In this document: in pieces, positions 34,955 to 45,558 of the stretch
Layout: every line of letters starts with the position of its first letter
Numbering within the stretch: position 1 is the first letter of the stretch
Source of the DNA: Pelagivirga sediminicola
GTDB taxonomy: Bacteria; Pseudomonadota; Alphaproteobacteria; Rhodobacterales; Rhodobacteraceae
Length of the DNA stretch: 64,000 nt
Assembly (NCBI RefSeq): GCF_003072125.1
Contig: NZ_QCYH01000001.1
Location: forward strand, 248,001-312,000
Direction: 5' to 3'
Translations under genes and position numbers: made by a program
The notes under the pieces: model-generated
The model's database searches: none
What the model saw: only the letters and a program-made list of their open reading frames with translations
Told to the model about the DNA's origin: nothing

Positions 34955-36136
34955 ATGGCCCGCGTGGCAGATTACGAGTTCGACGGCACCGGAACCACTG
35001 CGGGTGACAGCGCGGGCACCTTGCCGGATGCGCAATTCAAGGGCGGCGGCGATCTGGACGGCGCCGGAAACGCGCGGTTCGATGGCGTCAACGACTTCGC
35101 CGTGGTGCAGCCGGATCCGGCGCTGGACCTGGCCCAGGGGACCGTCATCATCGAATTCGTGCAGCATACCACCTCGGCCGGGAATTCTCCTTATGGCAGC
35201 GATGGCGCGCAGACACTGTTTTCGGTCGATGCCTACGGCTATGGGCCCGGCGGCGGCCACCTTGCGATCTATATCCGCTCCGACGGTCAGGTCGGCGTGC
35301 GCCATCAGGACAGCGATGGCAGCCATTACATGTGGGGCGGCGCCGTCGCGACGGGCCAGCCCAGCAGCATCGGTTACTCCTGGGGGCCCGAGGGCACCAA
35401 GCTTGTCGTCAACGGCGTTGAGGTGGCGAGCAGCACCAACACGCATCTTCATCTGGCCGGCAATGAAGAGCCGTTGATCATCGGCGCATCGCGCGCGTGG
35501 GAAAAAAACGGCAATTCCGATTCGATGACGGCGCATTTCGATGGCACGATTTCCCGCGTCCAGATCCACGATCAGGCCATGGCCACCAGCACGCCGGTCC
35601 CCTGTTTCACAGCCGGCACGATGATCAGGGTGCCCGGCGGCGAGCGGCCGGTCGAATCGCTGCAGCCGGGTGATCTGATCCTGACCGCGGATCACGGACC
35701 GCAGCCGGTTCAAAGCGTCACCTCCCACCGCTTTCGCGCCGCCGACCTTGCGGCGCGGCCCGGGCTGCGCCCCGTGCGCATCGCGCCCGGCAGGCTGGGA
35801 AACGACGGGCCCCTGATCGTCTCGCGCCAGCATGCGCTGCTGTTGATGCCCGACAACGTGCTGATCCGCGCCATCCATCTGGGGCGGTATGGCGGTGGAA
35901 GCATCCGGGTGCTGAACGGGTGCCGACGCGTCGATTATCACCACCTGCTGCTGGAGCGGCACGAGATCGTCTTTGCCAATGGCGCCGCAGCGGAGAGCCT
36001 GTTGCCGCAATGGGACCAGCCCGGCGACGCAGCCAGCCCGCCGACCGCCCGGCCGATCCTGACGGGGCGCGAGGCCCGCGCGCGCCTGCCGGGGCTTGCC
36101 GCGCGCAAAAAGGGCGAGGCGCCGGTTTTGCCATAA
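34955..36136 (+). CDS. LamG-like/Hint-domain protein
   Basis: 393 residues in two parts. Residues 1-about 210 read as a concanavalin/LamG-like beta-sandwich (DGVNDFAVVQPDPALDLAQGTVIIEFVQHTT; FDGTISRVQIHDQAM). Residues about 215-350 are a Hint (hedgehog/intein) domain beginning CFTAGTMIRVPGGERPVESLQPGDLILT, whose first Cys is the usual cleavage nucleophile. No signal peptide is seen, so export would be by another route (type I is common for such proteins). The basic tail ARARLPGLAARKKG follows. Self-cleavage is inferred from the domain; targets are unknown. Confidence 0.85.
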   Translation: MARVADYEFDGTGTTAGDSAGTLPDAQFKGGGDLDGAGNARFDGVNDFAVVQPDPALDLAQGTVIIEFVQHTTSAGNSPYGSDGAQTLFSVDAYGYGPGGGHLAIYIRSDGQVGVRHQDSDGSHYMWGGAVATGQPSSIGYSWGPEGTKLVVNGVEVASSTNTHLHLAGNEEPLIIGASRAWEKNGNSDSMTAHFDGTISRVQIHDQAMATSTPVPCFTAGTMIRVPGGERPVESLQPGDLILTADHGPQPVQSVTSHRFRAADLAARPGLRPVRIAPGRLGNDGPLIVSRQHALLLMPDNVLIRAIHLGRYGGGSIRVLNGCRRVDYHHLLLERHEIVFANGAAAESLLPQWDQPGDAASPPTARPILTGREARARLPGLAARKKGEAPVLP

Positions 36137-36178
36137 GTGGAACTTGCAACCGCCCCCCGACCTGCCTAATCAGGCCGC

Positions 36179-37741
36179 ATGACCGAGACACATCACGAAC
36201 GCCTTCTGATCATCGACTTCGGCAGCCAGGTAACGCAGCTTATCGCGCGCCGCCTGCGCGAATTGGATGTCTATTGCGAGATCCACCCCTTTCAGAAGGT
36301 CACCGAGACCTTCCTGGAGCAGATGGCGCCGCGCGCAATCATCCTGTCCGGGGGCCCGGCCAGCGTGATGGACGAAGGCTCGCCCCGGCCGCCCGAGCGC
36401 GTGTTCGAGATGGGCGTTCCCGTGCTTGGCATCTGCTATGGCCAGCAGGTGATGATGCAGATGCTCGGCGGCAAGGTGGAGCGCGGGGACGGCACCGCCG
36501 AATTCGGCCGCGCCTATGTCACGCCGTCGCAAACGCGCATCGACCTGCTCAAGGGTTGGTTCCTCGAAGAGCGCGAGCAGGTCTGGATGAGCCACGGCGA
36601 TCACGTCGCCGCCATCGCGCCCGGCTTCGAGATCTACGGCACCTCCCCCGGCGCGCCCTTCGCCGTGACCGCGGATCTGGAGCGCCGGTTCTACGCGGTG
36701 CAGTTCCACCCCGAGGTGCATCACACCCCGAACGGCAAGACGTTCTTTCAGAATTTCATCCAGGACGCGGGCTTTACCGGCGACTGGACCATGGCCGCCT
36801 ACCGCGAAGAGGCGGTGCGCCAGATTCGCGAGCAGGTGGGCGACAAACAGGTGATTTGCGGACTGTCGGGCGGCGTCGATTCCAGCGTTGCGGCCGTTCT
36901 TATCCACGAGGCGATCGGCGATCAGCTGACCTGCGTTTTCGTCGATCACGGCCTTTTGCGGCAGGGCGAGGCCGACGAGGTGGTCACGATGTTCCGCGAC
37001 CATTACAACATCCCGCTGATCCACGCCGACGAGGCGGATCTGTTCCTGGGCGAGCTTGACGGCCAGTCCGATCCCGAAACCAAGCGCAAGATCATCGGGC
37101 GCCTCTTCATTGACGTGTTCCAGAAATACGCCAACCAGATCGAGGGCGCAGAATTCCTGGCCCAGGGCACGCTTTATCCCGATGTCATCGAATCGGTCAG
37201 TTTTTCGGGCGGCCCGTCGGTCACGATCAAATCGCACCACAATGTCGGCGGCCTGCCGGAAAAGATGGGCCTGAAGCTGATCGAGCCGTTGCGCGAGCTT
37301 TTCAAGGACGAGGTTCGCGCCCTGGGCATGGAACTGGGTCTGCCGGCCAGTTTCATCGGGCGCCACCCCTTCCCCGGTCCCGGCCTTGCCATCCGCTGCC
37401 CCGGCGAGATCACCCGCGAAAAGCTGGAGATCCTGCGCAAGGCCGATGCAGTCTATATCGACCAGATCCGCAAGCATGGCCTTTATGACGAGATCTGGCA
37501 GGCCTTCGTTGCCATCCTGCCCGTGCGCACCGTCGGCGTGATGGGTGACGGACGCACCTATGACTTCGCCTGCGCGCTGCGCGCCGTCACCAGCGTGGAC
37601 GGCATGACCGCCGATTATTACCCCTTCACCCATGATTTCCTGGGCGAGACGGCGACGCGCATCATCAACGAGGTGCGCGGCATCAACCGCGTCACCTATG
37701 ACATCACCAGCAAACCGCCGGGCACGATCGAATGGGAGTGA
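36179..37741 (+). CDS. guaA: GMP synthase (glutamine-hydrolysing)
   Basis: Converts XMP to GMP with ammonia from glutamine. 520 residues: class I glutamine amidotransferase with Cys86 in LGICYGQQ and [11 protein letters not shown] pyrophosphatase domain with PP-loop [11 protein letters not shown]-terminal dimerisation domain ending [24 protein letters not shown], the invariant tail. Start ATG 36179 is 42 bases after the Hint gene. Confidence 0.98.
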   Translation: MTETHHERLLIIDFGSQVTQLIARRLRELDVYCEIHPFQKVTETFLEQMAPRAIILSGGPASVMDEGSPRPPERVFEMGVPVLGICYGQQVMMQMLGGKVERGDGTAEFGRAYVTPSQTRIDLLKGWFLEEREQVWMSHGDHVAAIAPGFEIYGTSPGAPFAVTADLERRFYAVQFHPEVHHTPNGKTFFQNFIQDAGFTGDWTMAAYREEAVRQIREQVGDKQVICGLSGGVDSSVAAVLIHEAIGDQLTCVFVDHGLLRQGEADEVVTMFRDHYNIPLIHADEADLFLGELDGQSDPETKRKIIGRLFIDVFQKYANQIEGAEFLAQGTLYPDVIESVSFSGGPSVTIKSHHNVGGLPEKMGLKLIEPLRELFKDEVRALGMELGLPASFIGRHPFPGPGLAIRCPGEITREKLEILRKADAVYIDQIRKHGLYDEIWQAFVAILPVRTVGVMGDGRTYDFACALRAVTSVDGMTADYYPFTHDFLGETATRIINEVRGINRVTYDITSKPPGTIEWE

Positions 37742-37862
37742 CCCCCACCCGCGCAGCGGCGCTGTGTCCTCCCTGCGCAAGTTGAGCGGACCGTGATTAA
37801 AATTCTATCCTGAATTCGGCGCCTCATGCTACTCTTCCCGCAACTTTGGGAGGAGTTGACTC

Positions 37863-38999
37863 ATGAAACGGTACATGTTCGCGGCTGCATCAACGCTCGC
37901 TCTCGTGGGCGGCACGGCACATGCCGGCAATCTCGACCGCACGAAAACGCCGATCGACATCATCTTCGAGGAGGGAAACCATGCCGAGCTGTCTTTCGGC
38001 AGCGTCTCGCCGACGATTTCGGGGCGCGATTACCTGGGGAACACGGTTGCGAATGTCGCGGATGATTTCACGCTGATCGGTAGCGGGATCAAGTTTCAGC
38101 TGACCGATCGCGCATCCTTCGCGATCATCCAGGATCAGCCTTACGGTGTCGACGTACTCTACGGCGGCGATCCGGCGTCGACCTTGCTGGGCGGCACGAT
38201 GGCGCAGGCCGACACCACCGGCCTGACCATGCTCATGCGCTACGATGTCGGCAATGGCATCGGCCTTTACGGCGGCCCGCGCGTTGTCCGCGCGGATGGC
38301 GAGGTGACGCTGTCCGGTCTCGCCTATGGCCCGCTCAACGGCTACAACGTCAGGTTCCGCAGCGATCAGGCCGTCGGTTACGTGCTGGGCGCGGTCTATG
38401 AGATCCCCGAGATCGCATTTCGCGCGGCGCTGACGTATCATTCCGAGATCGACCTTGAAATGCCCTCGGTCGAGACGTTTCCGGCAGGCATTCCGGGCGT
38501 TCCCCCCGGCGTCCCGCTTATCGGCGGCACGACCAATTCCACCCTGCCCCAGAGCGTCAAGCTGCAGGTGCAGTCGGGCATCGCGGAAAACACCCTCGCT
38601 TTCGGCAGCATCCGGTGGTCCGAACACAGCGTCTTCACGCTTGTCCCGCCCATCGCCGGGCGGAACCTGACCGAGCTTGACGACGCATGGAGTTATGAAG
38701 TCGGCCTCGGGCGGCGCCTGACGGACAAGCTGTCGGCCAGCATCGCCTACATGTATGAAGACGAGGAAAACAACGATCTCGTCTCGCCGCTTGCCCCCAC
38801 CAAGGGACGGCAATCGCTGGCCTTGCGCGCCAAGTATCAGGTGACCGACGCGGTCAGCATTGCGGGCGGGATCCGCTATATCTGGATCGGCGACGCGCAG
38901 CCCGAAACCCCCGGCCCAGGCAGCCCCGACGTCGCGCGCGCCGCGTTCACCGGCAATGACGCGATTGGCGTCGGCATGCAGATCGGCATCAGTTTCTGA
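37863..38999 (+). CDS. OmpP1/FadL family outer-membrane protein
   Basis: 378-residue beta-barrel with a Sec signal peptide (KRYMFAAASTLALVGGTAHA, cleaved before GNLDR). Repeated amphipathic strands (ASFAIIQDQPYGVDV; AVGYVLGAVYEIP) and a C-terminal Phe (QIGISF) mark it as a BAM substrate. FadL-type channels import hydrophobic compounds such as fatty acids. GGGAGGAG precedes the ATG. Followed by a strong terminator. Substrate unknown. Confidence 0.88.
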   Translation: MKRYMFAAASTLALVGGTAHAGNLDRTKTPIDIIFEEGNHAELSFGSVSPTISGRDYLGNTVANVADDFTLIGSGIKFQLTDRASFAIIQDQPYGVDVLYGGDPASTLLGGTMAQADTTGLTMLMRYDVGNGIGLYGGPRVVRADGEVTLSGLAYGPLNGYNVRFRSDQAVGYVLGAVYEIPEIAFRAALTYHSEIDLEMPSVETFPAGIPGVPPGVPLIGGTTNSTLPQSVKLQVQSGIAENTLAFGSIRWSEHSVFTLVPPIAGRNLTELDDAWSYEVGLGRRLTDKLSASIAYMYEDEENNDLVSPLAPTKGRQSLALRAKYQVTDAVSIAGGIRYIWIGDAQPETPGPGSPDVARAAFTGNDAIGVGMQIGISF

Positions 39000-39019
39000 C
39001 CTGCGGCTCGAATCGGGCG

Positions 39020-39058
39020 AGGCCCCGCGCGACCCAGATCCGCGCGGGGCCTTTTCTT
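39020..39058 (+). terminator. Rho-independent terminator after FadL-like gene
   Basis: GGCCCCGCGCG (39021-39031), loop ACCCAGATC, CGCGCGGGGCC (39041-39051) followed by TTTTCTTT. Very stable 11-bp stem. Confidence 0.88.
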
Positions 39059-39119
39059 TGCGCGGCCCGCGCTTTATCAGTCAGGCAGACGGGCATCGCC
39101 GGGCGAAAAGGGCGCAATC

Positions 39120-39992
39120 ATGATCTACACAACTGCCGAGGAGTGGCGCGGGGCGCCCGCGAAACACGTGCTTTTCTACGGCATGTCGGGCCTGGGCAAG
39201 ACGCATCTGTCGAACATGCTGCGCAGTTCGGGCGGCTGGTTTCATTACTCGATCGATTACCGCATCGGCACGCGCTACATGGGCGAGCTGATTGCCGACA
39301 ACGCCAAGGCGCACGCGATGCAGGTGCCGTTCCTGCGCGATCTGCTCTTGTCGGATTCGATCTATATCGGCTCGAACATCACCTTCGACAATCTCGCCCC
39401 CGTCTCGACCTATCTTGGCAAGCCGGGCGCCACGGACAAGGGCGGCCTGCCGATCGAGGAATATCGCCGCAGGCAAGACCAGTTCCGCCGCGCGGAAATC
39501 TCGGCGCTGCAGGATACCGGCTATTTCATCGACCGCGCGATGCAGCTTTATGGCTATCCCAATTTCATCTGCGACACCGGCGGGTCCATCTGCGAATGGG
39601 TGGATGGCACCGACCCGAACGATCCGCTGCTGACCGAGCTTTCGCGCCGCTGCCTTCTGATCGGGCTGGACGGCAGCGAGGCACATACCGCCGAGTTGAT
39701 CCGCCGATTTGACCGGGCGCCGAAACCGATGGCCTATCAGCCCGACTTCCTGACCGCGGCGTGGGACGAATATCTTCGCGAAAACAATTGTCTGGAGAGC
39801 GATGTTGATCCTGACAGCTTCATCCGCTGGACCTATGCGCGCGCATTGGCCCACCGCAAGCCGCGCTACCGCGCGATGGCGCCCTGGGGCATCACCCTTG
39901 GCCCCGACGATGTGGAGCGGATCACCGATGCGGACAGTTTCACGAACGTGATCGCGGGCGCCATTGAACCGCGCACGCAGCACCCCACCTAA
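39120..39992 (+). CDS. P-loop ATPase of unknown function
   Basis: 290 residues. Walker A is GMSGLGKTHLS (about residue 22). A second acidic motif LIGLDGSEAHTAELIRRFDR could act as Walker B-like. Central FLRDLLLSDSIYIGSNITFDNL and YGYPNFICDTGGSICEWVDG (two Cys) look conserved. No membrane helix. I cannot name a function; it lies 30 bases ahead of metA and is likely co-transcribed. Similar genes are annotated only as ATPase in Rhodobacteraceae. Confidence 0.75.
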   Translation: MIYTTAEEWRGAPAKHVLFYGMSGLGKTHLSNMLRSSGGWFHYSIDYRIGTRYMGELIADNAKAHAMQVPFLRDLLLSDSIYIGSNITFDNLAPVSTYLGKPGATDKGGLPIEEYRRRQDQFRRAEISALQDTGYFIDRAMQLYGYPNFICDTGGSICEWVDGTDPNDPLLTELSRRCLLIGLDGSEAHTAELIRRFDRAPKPMAYQPDFLTAAWDEYLRENNCLESDVDPDSFIRWTYARALAHRKPRYRAMAPWGITLGPDDVERITDADSFTNVIAGAIEPRTQHPT

Positions 39993-40022
39993 CAGCCTTC
40001 CCAACGCTTGGAGCTGACCGCA

Positions 40023-40958
40023 ATGCCCATCAAGATCCCCTCCGACCTGCCCGCCTATGACGTGCTCACGCGCGAAGGCGTCATGGTCATGGACGAGGAT
40101 CAGGCCTCGCGGCAGGATATCCGCCCGCTCCGGATCGGGCTGCTGAACCTGATGCCGAAGAAGATCCAGACCGAGAACCAGTTCGCCCGCCTGATCGGCG
40201 CGACGCCGCTGCAGATCGAGCTGAGCCTCATTCGCATGACCGAGCATCAGGCCCGGAATACCGCGATCGACCACATGGAAACATTCTATCGCTCCTTTGC
40301 CGAAGTCTATGCGTCGCAAGAGAAATTTGACGGCCTCATCATCACGGGCGCGCCGATCGAGCATCTGGAGTTCACGCAGGTGACCTATTGGGACGAGCTG
40401 CAGCGCGTCTTCGACTGGACGCAGACCCATGTCCATTCCACCTTCGGCGTCTGCTGGGGCGGGATGGCGATGATCAACCATTTTCACGGTGTGCAGAAAC
40501 ATATGCTGAACGCCAAGGCCTTCGGCTGTTTTCGCCACGACAACATGAACACTGCCTCCCCCTACCTGCGCGGGTTCTCCGATGATATGGTCGTTCCGGT
40601 CAGCCGCTGGACCGAGATGCGCAAGGCGGAAATCGACGCGGCGCCGGGGCTGGAGACATTGCTGCACAGCGCCGAGGTGGGCCCCTGCCTGGTCGAGGAT
40701 CAGGGCCATCGCGCGCTCTATGTGTTCAACCATTTCGAGTATGACAGCGACACGCTGAAGCAGGAATATGATCGCGATATCGCCGCGGGCATCCCCATCA
40801 ACGTGCCCTGCAACTACTATCCGGGCGACGATCCCGCGCTCATGCCGCGCAACCGCTGGCGCAGCCATGCGCATCTGCTCTATGGCAACTGGATCTCGCA
40901 GATTTATCAGACGACGCCCTATGACATGACCGCCATCGGGACCGAAAAATCTGCTTAG
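40023..40958 (+). CDS. metA: Homoserine O-acetyltransferase (MetA family)
   Basis: First step of methionine synthesis. 311 residues, GATase-like fold with catalytic Cys144 (FGVCWGGM). The acyl-CoA specificity position reads Glu113 in [11 protein letters not shown]. In this family Glu here goes with acetyl-CoA (Bacillus type) and Gly with succinyl-CoA (E. coli type), so acetylation is expected in spite of the common name homoserine succinyltransferase. ATG 40023 follows GGAGC by 8 bases. The hydrolase gene starts 4 bases after its stop. Confidence 0.94.
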   Translation: MPIKIPSDLPAYDVLTREGVMVMDEDQASRQDIRPLRIGLLNLMPKKIQTENQFARLIGATPLQIELSLIRMTEHQARNTAIDHMETFYRSFAEVYASQEKFDGLIITGAPIEHLEFTQVTYWDELQRVFDWTQTHVHSTFGVCWGGMAMINHFHGVQKHMLNAKAFGCFRHDNMNTASPYLRGFSDDMVVPVSRWTEMRKAEIDAAPGLETLLHSAEVGPCLVEDQGHRALYVFNHFEYDSDTLKQEYDRDIAAGIPINVPCNYYPGDDPALMPRNRWRSHAHLLYGNWISQIYQTTPYDMTAIGTEKSA

Positions 40959-40962
40959 ATAC

Positions 40963-41907
40963 ATGATATATCTCGCATTTTTCCTCGCAATCCTTGTCGC
41001 GGTCGTCCAGATTTCCGCATCGATGCGAGAGACGCAGGCCACGCGTGATTTCCCGCCCGAGGGCCGGCTTCTGGATGTGGGCGGCCGGCAGGTTCATGCG
41101 GTTGTCATGGGCACCGGCCCCGATCTGGTGCTGATCCACGGGGCCAGCGGCAACACGCGCGACATGACCTTTTCACTCGCCCCGCGCCTTGCCGAACGCT
41201 ACCGCGTGATCGTGATCGACCGGCCCGGCCTTGGCTATACGGACAGGCTGAACGCCACCGGCGCGACGCTGACGCAGCAAGCCGCGCTTTTGCGCGATAC
41301 CGCGCGGCAGCTCGGCGCCGAGCGCCCGATCGTCATGGGCCAAAGCTATGGCGGCGCTGTCGCGCTGGCCTGGGCCGCGCATTATCCCGAGGATCTGGCG
41401 GCGCTGGTTTTGGCCTCTGCCCCGTCGAACACTTGGGATACGGGGCTGGGCACCTTCTATGATGTCACCTCGTCGCGCTGGGGACAGGCGTTGATCGTGC
41501 CGCTCATCACCGCTTTCGTGCCGAAATCGGTTGTCGAGAACGCTGTCGAGGCCGTGTTCGCACCCCAAAAAGCGCCAAAGGGATATGCGGAATATCTGGG
41601 CGCGCCGTTGACACTGCGCCGCGTATCGCTGCGCGCCAACGCCGATCAGCGCGCAAATCTTTTGAGCGAAATCAAGGATCTGATTCCGCTCTACGGAGAT
41701 ATAACCGTGCCGACCGAGATCGTTCACGGCATCGCCGACACCACTGTCGGCCTGCAGATCCATTCCGAAAAGCTGGTGCATCAGATCGAAGGCGCCGTGC
41801 TGACGCGCCTGCCCGGTATTGGCCATATGACCCATCAGGTCGCACAACAGGCCGTCATCGACGCGATCGACCGCGCAGCCACCCGCGCGGTACAGCGTGG
41901 CGGTTGA
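40963..41907 (+). CDS. Alpha/beta-fold hydrolase, membrane anchored
   Basis: 314 residues. N-terminal hydrophobic helix IYLAFFLAILVAVVQISA suggests anchoring to the inner membrane (or an uncleaved signal). The hydrolase core has oxyanion LVLIHGASGNTRD, nucleophile elbow GQSYGG (Ser), acid in HGIADTTV and His in GIGHMTH, so a full Ser-Asp-His triad. Coupled to metA (4-base gap). Substrate unknown. Confidence 0.85.
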   Translation: MIYLAFFLAILVAVVQISASMRETQATRDFPPEGRLLDVGGRQVHAVVMGTGPDLVLIHGASGNTRDMTFSLAPRLAERYRVIVIDRPGLGYTDRLNATGATLTQQAALLRDTARQLGAERPIVMGQSYGGAVALAWAAHYPEDLAALVLASAPSNTWDTGLGTFYDVTSSRWGQALIVPLITAFVPKSVVENAVEAVFAPQKAPKGYAEYLGAPLTLRRVSLRANADQRANLLSEIKDLIPLYGDITVPTEIVHGIADTTVGLQIHSEKLVHQIEGAVLTRLPGIGHMTHQVAQQAVIDAIDRAATRAVQRGG

Positions 41908-41967
41908 TTGCACCCGCCGCGCGCCCGGCCCATACTGGCCACGGCAGGCGCAAGCGAGGTGCGGCAG

Positions 41968-42855
41968 ATGACCCTTCCCTTTGACGGCGCGATCAGCGCC
42001 TTTTTCCAGCACGGCGCCCCCGCCGCGATCCGCGAGGCGATCCGCGCGGCCGGAAAGGACCACATCCTCGGCGAGGATTACCCCTATGCCAAGCGGCTGG
42101 GCCGCAAGTCCTATCAGGCGCAACTGACGGCGATGCAGATCGAACTGGTCAAGATGCAATCCTGGGCCAAAGCCTCGGGCGCGCGGATCGCCGTGGTATT
42201 CGAAGGCAGGGATGCCGCCGGAAAAGGCGGCACGATCAAGCGTTTGCAGGAGCATCTTAATCCTCGCGGCGCGCGTGTCGTCGCGCTGCCCAAACCATCC
42301 GACATCGAGCGGACGCAATGGTATTTCCAGCGCTACATCGATCACCTGCCCGCCGCCGGGGAAATCGTCTGCTATGATCGCAGCTGGTATAACCGCGGCG
42401 TGGTCGAGACGGTCTTCGGATTTTGCACCCCCTCCGAGCGCGATTTGTTCTTCGATCAGGCTCCCGCCTTCGAGACGATGCTGGTGCAGGACGGGATCAC
42501 CCTGATCAAGATCTGGCTGAACGTCGGGCGCGCCGAGCAGTTGCGCCGCATCCTGGGCCGCGAGCGCGATCCGCTCAAGCAGTGGAAGCTGAGCTGGATC
42601 GATGTGGAGGGCCTCAAGAAATGGGATGAATATTCCGCCGCGATCACCAGCACGCTGGAGCGCACCCACAGCGAGCACGCGCCCTGGACCATCATCCGCG
42701 CCGATGACAAACGCCGCGCGCGCATCGCCGCAATCCGGCGGGTTCTGAGCGCGGTGCCTTACGAGAATAAGGATGTGGAGGCTGTCGGCGCAATAGATCC
42801 GCATATCAGCGCCGGGCCGGAAATCTGGTCCCCGGCCGAGGGCGCAGATGTCTAA
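41968..42855 (+). CDS. ppk2: Polyphosphate kinase 2 (class I)
   Basis: Uses polyphosphate to phosphorylate nucleoside di- or monophosphates. 295 residues. Walker [13 protein letters not shown] and lid [18 protein letters not shown] are characteristic, as is the one-domain length. I take ATG 41968 with GAGG 7 bases upstream; the upstream frame from 41908 is weakly protein-like. It overlaps the tetR start by 8 bases. Confidence 0.93.
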   Translation: MTLPFDGAISAFFQHGAPAAIREAIRAAGKDHILGEDYPYAKRLGRKSYQAQLTAMQIELVKMQSWAKASGARIAVVFEGRDAAGKGGTIKRLQEHLNPRGARVVALPKPSDIERTQWYFQRYIDHLPAAGEIVCYDRSWYNRGVVETVFGFCTPSERDLFFDQAPAFETMLVQDGITLIKIWLNVGRAEQLRRILGRERDPLKQWKLSWIDVEGLKKWDEYSAAITSTLERTHSEHAPWTIIRADDKRRARIAAIRRVLSAVPYENKDVEAVGAIDPHISAGPEIWSPAEGADV

Positions 42856-43462
42856 GCGCGGCTATCATCACGGCAACCTGCGCCAGGCGCTGGTCGAGGC
42901 AGCGCTGGACCTGATCGAGGCCAAGGGTCCGGCCGGCTTCACACTGTCGGAGGCCGCCAAGCAGGCGGGCGTCACCCCTGCCGCCGTCTATCGCCACTTT
43001 GCGGGGCGCGACGATCTGATCGCCGAAGCCGCCCTTCAGGGCTACGAGATGTTCGGCGCGCTGATGGAATTTGCCTATCGCTCCGGCCAGCCCTCGGCGC
43101 TGGCCGCGTTCGAGGCGACGGGGCGCGCCTATCTGGCCTTTGCGCGCAAGCATCCGGGCCATTACATCGCCATGTTCGAAAGCGGCATTTCGGTCAACCG
43201 CACGCCCGAACTGGCCGCCGCCGCCCTTGCCGCGCGCGCCGTGCTGGAGCAGGCGGCCAAGCAATTGTCCGAGCATATCCCGCCCGAAAACCGGCCCCCC
43301 GCCGCGATGTTTTCGGCCCATATCTGGGCGATGAGCCACGGCGTGGTCGAGCTTTTCGCGCGCGGCGCGCCCGGCAGTGCCAGCCCGTTCGCACCCGAGG
43401 ATCTGCTGGAGAGCGGGATCGGGATTTATCTGCGAGGGCTGGGGCTGCTGCCTGTTGAGTGA
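42848..43462 (+). CDS. TetR family regulator
   Basis: 204 residues. Helix-turn-helix [54 protein letters not shown] is followed by a WHG-like C-terminal domain ([13 protein letters not shown]). It overlaps the ppk2 end, so it is co-transcribed with it and may control a target outside this window. Confidence 0.88.
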   Translation: MSKRGYHHGNLRQALVEAALDLIEAKGPAGFTLSEAAKQAGVTPAAVYRHFAGRDDLIAEAALQGYEMFGALMEFAYRSGQPSALAAFEATGRAYLAFARKHPGHYIAMFESGISVNRTPELAAAALAARAVLEQAAKQLSEHIPPENRPPAAMFSAHIWAMSHGVVELFARGAPGSASPFAPEDLLESGIGIYLRGLGLLPVE

Positions 43463-45457
43463 TCAGCGCGGGACGAGAACCGACTCAACAAAGGGCGTCA
43501 TGGCGAGCGCGCCGTTCACCGACAAATGATTGCTGTCGGTGTAAAGCACATCTTCATCACGAAGCCAGACATACTGGTCCCCCTCCACGAAATAATCCAA
43601 GAGCCGGATCACCTCGACGCCGGTCTCCTCGGCAACCTCGTTCAGCACGCGGCGCGCCGGTTGCTGAAGCGCGTCGCTTTGCGTGCGGCTGACATAGCTG
43701 TCGCGGAACATCTGGCGGCTTGTCTCGTCGTCCAGACGCAAAAGAATCGCGCGCGCCACGGTTTCATCAGCGCGAACCCACTGCAGAGGCACCTCTTCGA
43801 CCAGAATCACGCGAATGCCCGCATCGCGATAGAATGCGATCGTGTCCTTCAACGCCTGCGCCAGGCCTGCCTGACGTTCAGCCGTACTCATAAAGCGCGG
43901 CCCCGGGGTCGGGCTGAGGCCGTGTGACACCCGGTCACTGCCGAACTCCCCCGATACATAGAGGCTCCAGCGACCGCCAAGAACAACTGTTTCAACGCCC
44001 TGTTTGACCACTTCGCGCGCCGCTGCCTGAGCAAAGTCGTGGCATTCAATGGCCGGCGCGTCCCCCTTTACGCGGTAGACCCCCAGCAGCGGCGGACACG
44101 CACCGGTGGCACCAAGCAGGACCGTCACCCCGCGTGCCTCGGGCAATGTGGCAAAAGCGGGTGACAAGCTCCAAGCATGGCTGTCGCCCATCACCGCAAG
44201 CTTGTGCGTTTCTCCTTTTGCCGGAAAAACGGTGCAAAGGGGGCGATCAACCCCATTCGCTTCGCCATCTTTGCAACTGGCATCGACCTCGTAATCAGTA
44301 AGACCCTCATAGAGGGCGGTCAGATAGCCCGGCATGGCCTCTTTCACGCGGGAGGGAAAGCCGCCATTTTCATCCCCGACAAAGCCGAATCCGGCGATCG
44401 CCGCGATGCTCGCCGCGCTTGCAGTCAACATGCCGCGGCGCCGGGGTAGCAACGTTCGCCGGCGAAACGGCGCCTCGACATAGCGAACGGTCAGCCAGGC
44501 CAGCATCAGGGTCGCCACGGCAAGCGCCGACATCAGCCACAGGGACGGCTCACTCAGGCTGCGGATGCGCGCAAAGGCAAAAAGCGGCTGATGCCAAAGA
44601 TAGGCGCTGTAACTGAGTATCCCCATCACCACCATCGGGCGCACACTCAGCAGCCGGACCGTCCATGTCTTCGAGTCGGCGAAAAGGGTGATCAGCATCG
44701 ATCCGACGACGGGCAAGAGCGTATAGAGCGACGGAAACGGCACTTCAGAGGTGTAGAGCACGATGCTCGCCACGATCATCGCAAGGCCGACAAAGGCCAG
44801 CGCATCGTTGCTCATCTGCGCGCGGCGAAAAAGGATCGCGGCGCAGATCGAGCCTGACAGGATTTCCCAAAGACGTGAGAATGTGAAATAAAAATTCTCG
44901 GACGGATAGTTGCGCGAGCCCCATTCGGCCAGTGCCAGCGACAGTGCGGCGAGAATCAGGAAGACGGCAAGGAACCGCCGCCGCACAAACACGCCCAGCG
45001 GCAAAAGGACGAGCGGGAACAGCATGTAATACTGCTCTTACACTGCAAGGCTCCAGGTATGCAGAAGCGGACGAAAGCCTGAAGCGATGTCGTAATAGCC
45101 GGAGTTTTCCAGAAAATGCACGTTCGATATGAACAGCGCGGCAAAGGCCTGGCTGCGGGCGTAATCCTCGAACTGTTCGGGCGAGATCCAGCGCCACGCA
45201 AAGGGGATGGTGCAGACCATGACGAAAAAAAGCGCGGGCAGGATGCGCCGCGCACGCCGCTCGTAAAAGCCAAGCAGCGAATAGGTGCCGGCCTCGCGGT
45301 CTGATATGAGGATCGTCGTTATCAGATAGCCGCTGATCACGAAAAAAACATCCACACCTACGTAACCGCCGGAAAAAGCCGAAAAACCTGCGTGAAACAG
45401 AATGACCGGAACGACGGCAACGGCACGCAATCCGTCTATTTCGGGGCGATATCGCAT
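43463..45457 (-). pseudogene. Acyltransferase-3/SGNH protein interrupted by one stop codon
   Basis: O-antigen acetyltransferase-like (OafA/YrhL family) gene. Residues 1-139 (MRYRPEIDGLRAVAVVPVILFHAG...LLHTWSLAV) end at TAA (45038-45040). The same frame then continues without shift EQYYMLFPLVLLPLGV to 43463, giving 664 codons, the normal size. The motif SLAVEEQYY in this family makes the stop replace the first Glu (GAA to TAA, one base). The C-terminal SGNH domain keeps GDSHAWSL and DSNHLS. It would O-acetylate a surface glycan in the membrane. Without read-through the protein is truncated. A sequencing error is not excluded. Confidence 0.85.
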
Positions 45458-45502
45458 GGGAATTCTCGAATGTGGGGGACTGGCTCACCGTCCATGACAG
45501 AC

Positions 45503-45537
45503 GGAAAAGGGCGCCGCGGTGTCCCGCCGCGCCCTTG
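45503..45537 (-). terminator. Terminator of the rplM-rpsI operon
   Basis: On the minus strand AAGGGCGC, loop of GGCGGGACACCGC type, GCGCCC followed by TTTT (45505-45508 as AAAA on the plus strand). It lies 22-56 bases after the rpsI stop. Confidence 0.8.
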
Positions 45538-45558
45538 ATGTCCGGTTCATCCAGCCAA

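Noticed and set aside
36170..37780. Long minus-strand frame opposite guaA
   Set aside because: Antisense artefact of a firmly identified gene.
39081..41042. 653-codon minus-strand frame opposite the ATPase and metA
   Set aside because: Composition is a mirror of the sense genes, with no motif or ribosome binding site.
45038..45040. Stop codon as recoding site
   Set aside because: It is TAA, which is not used for selenocysteine or pyrrolysine; no insertion element is visible.
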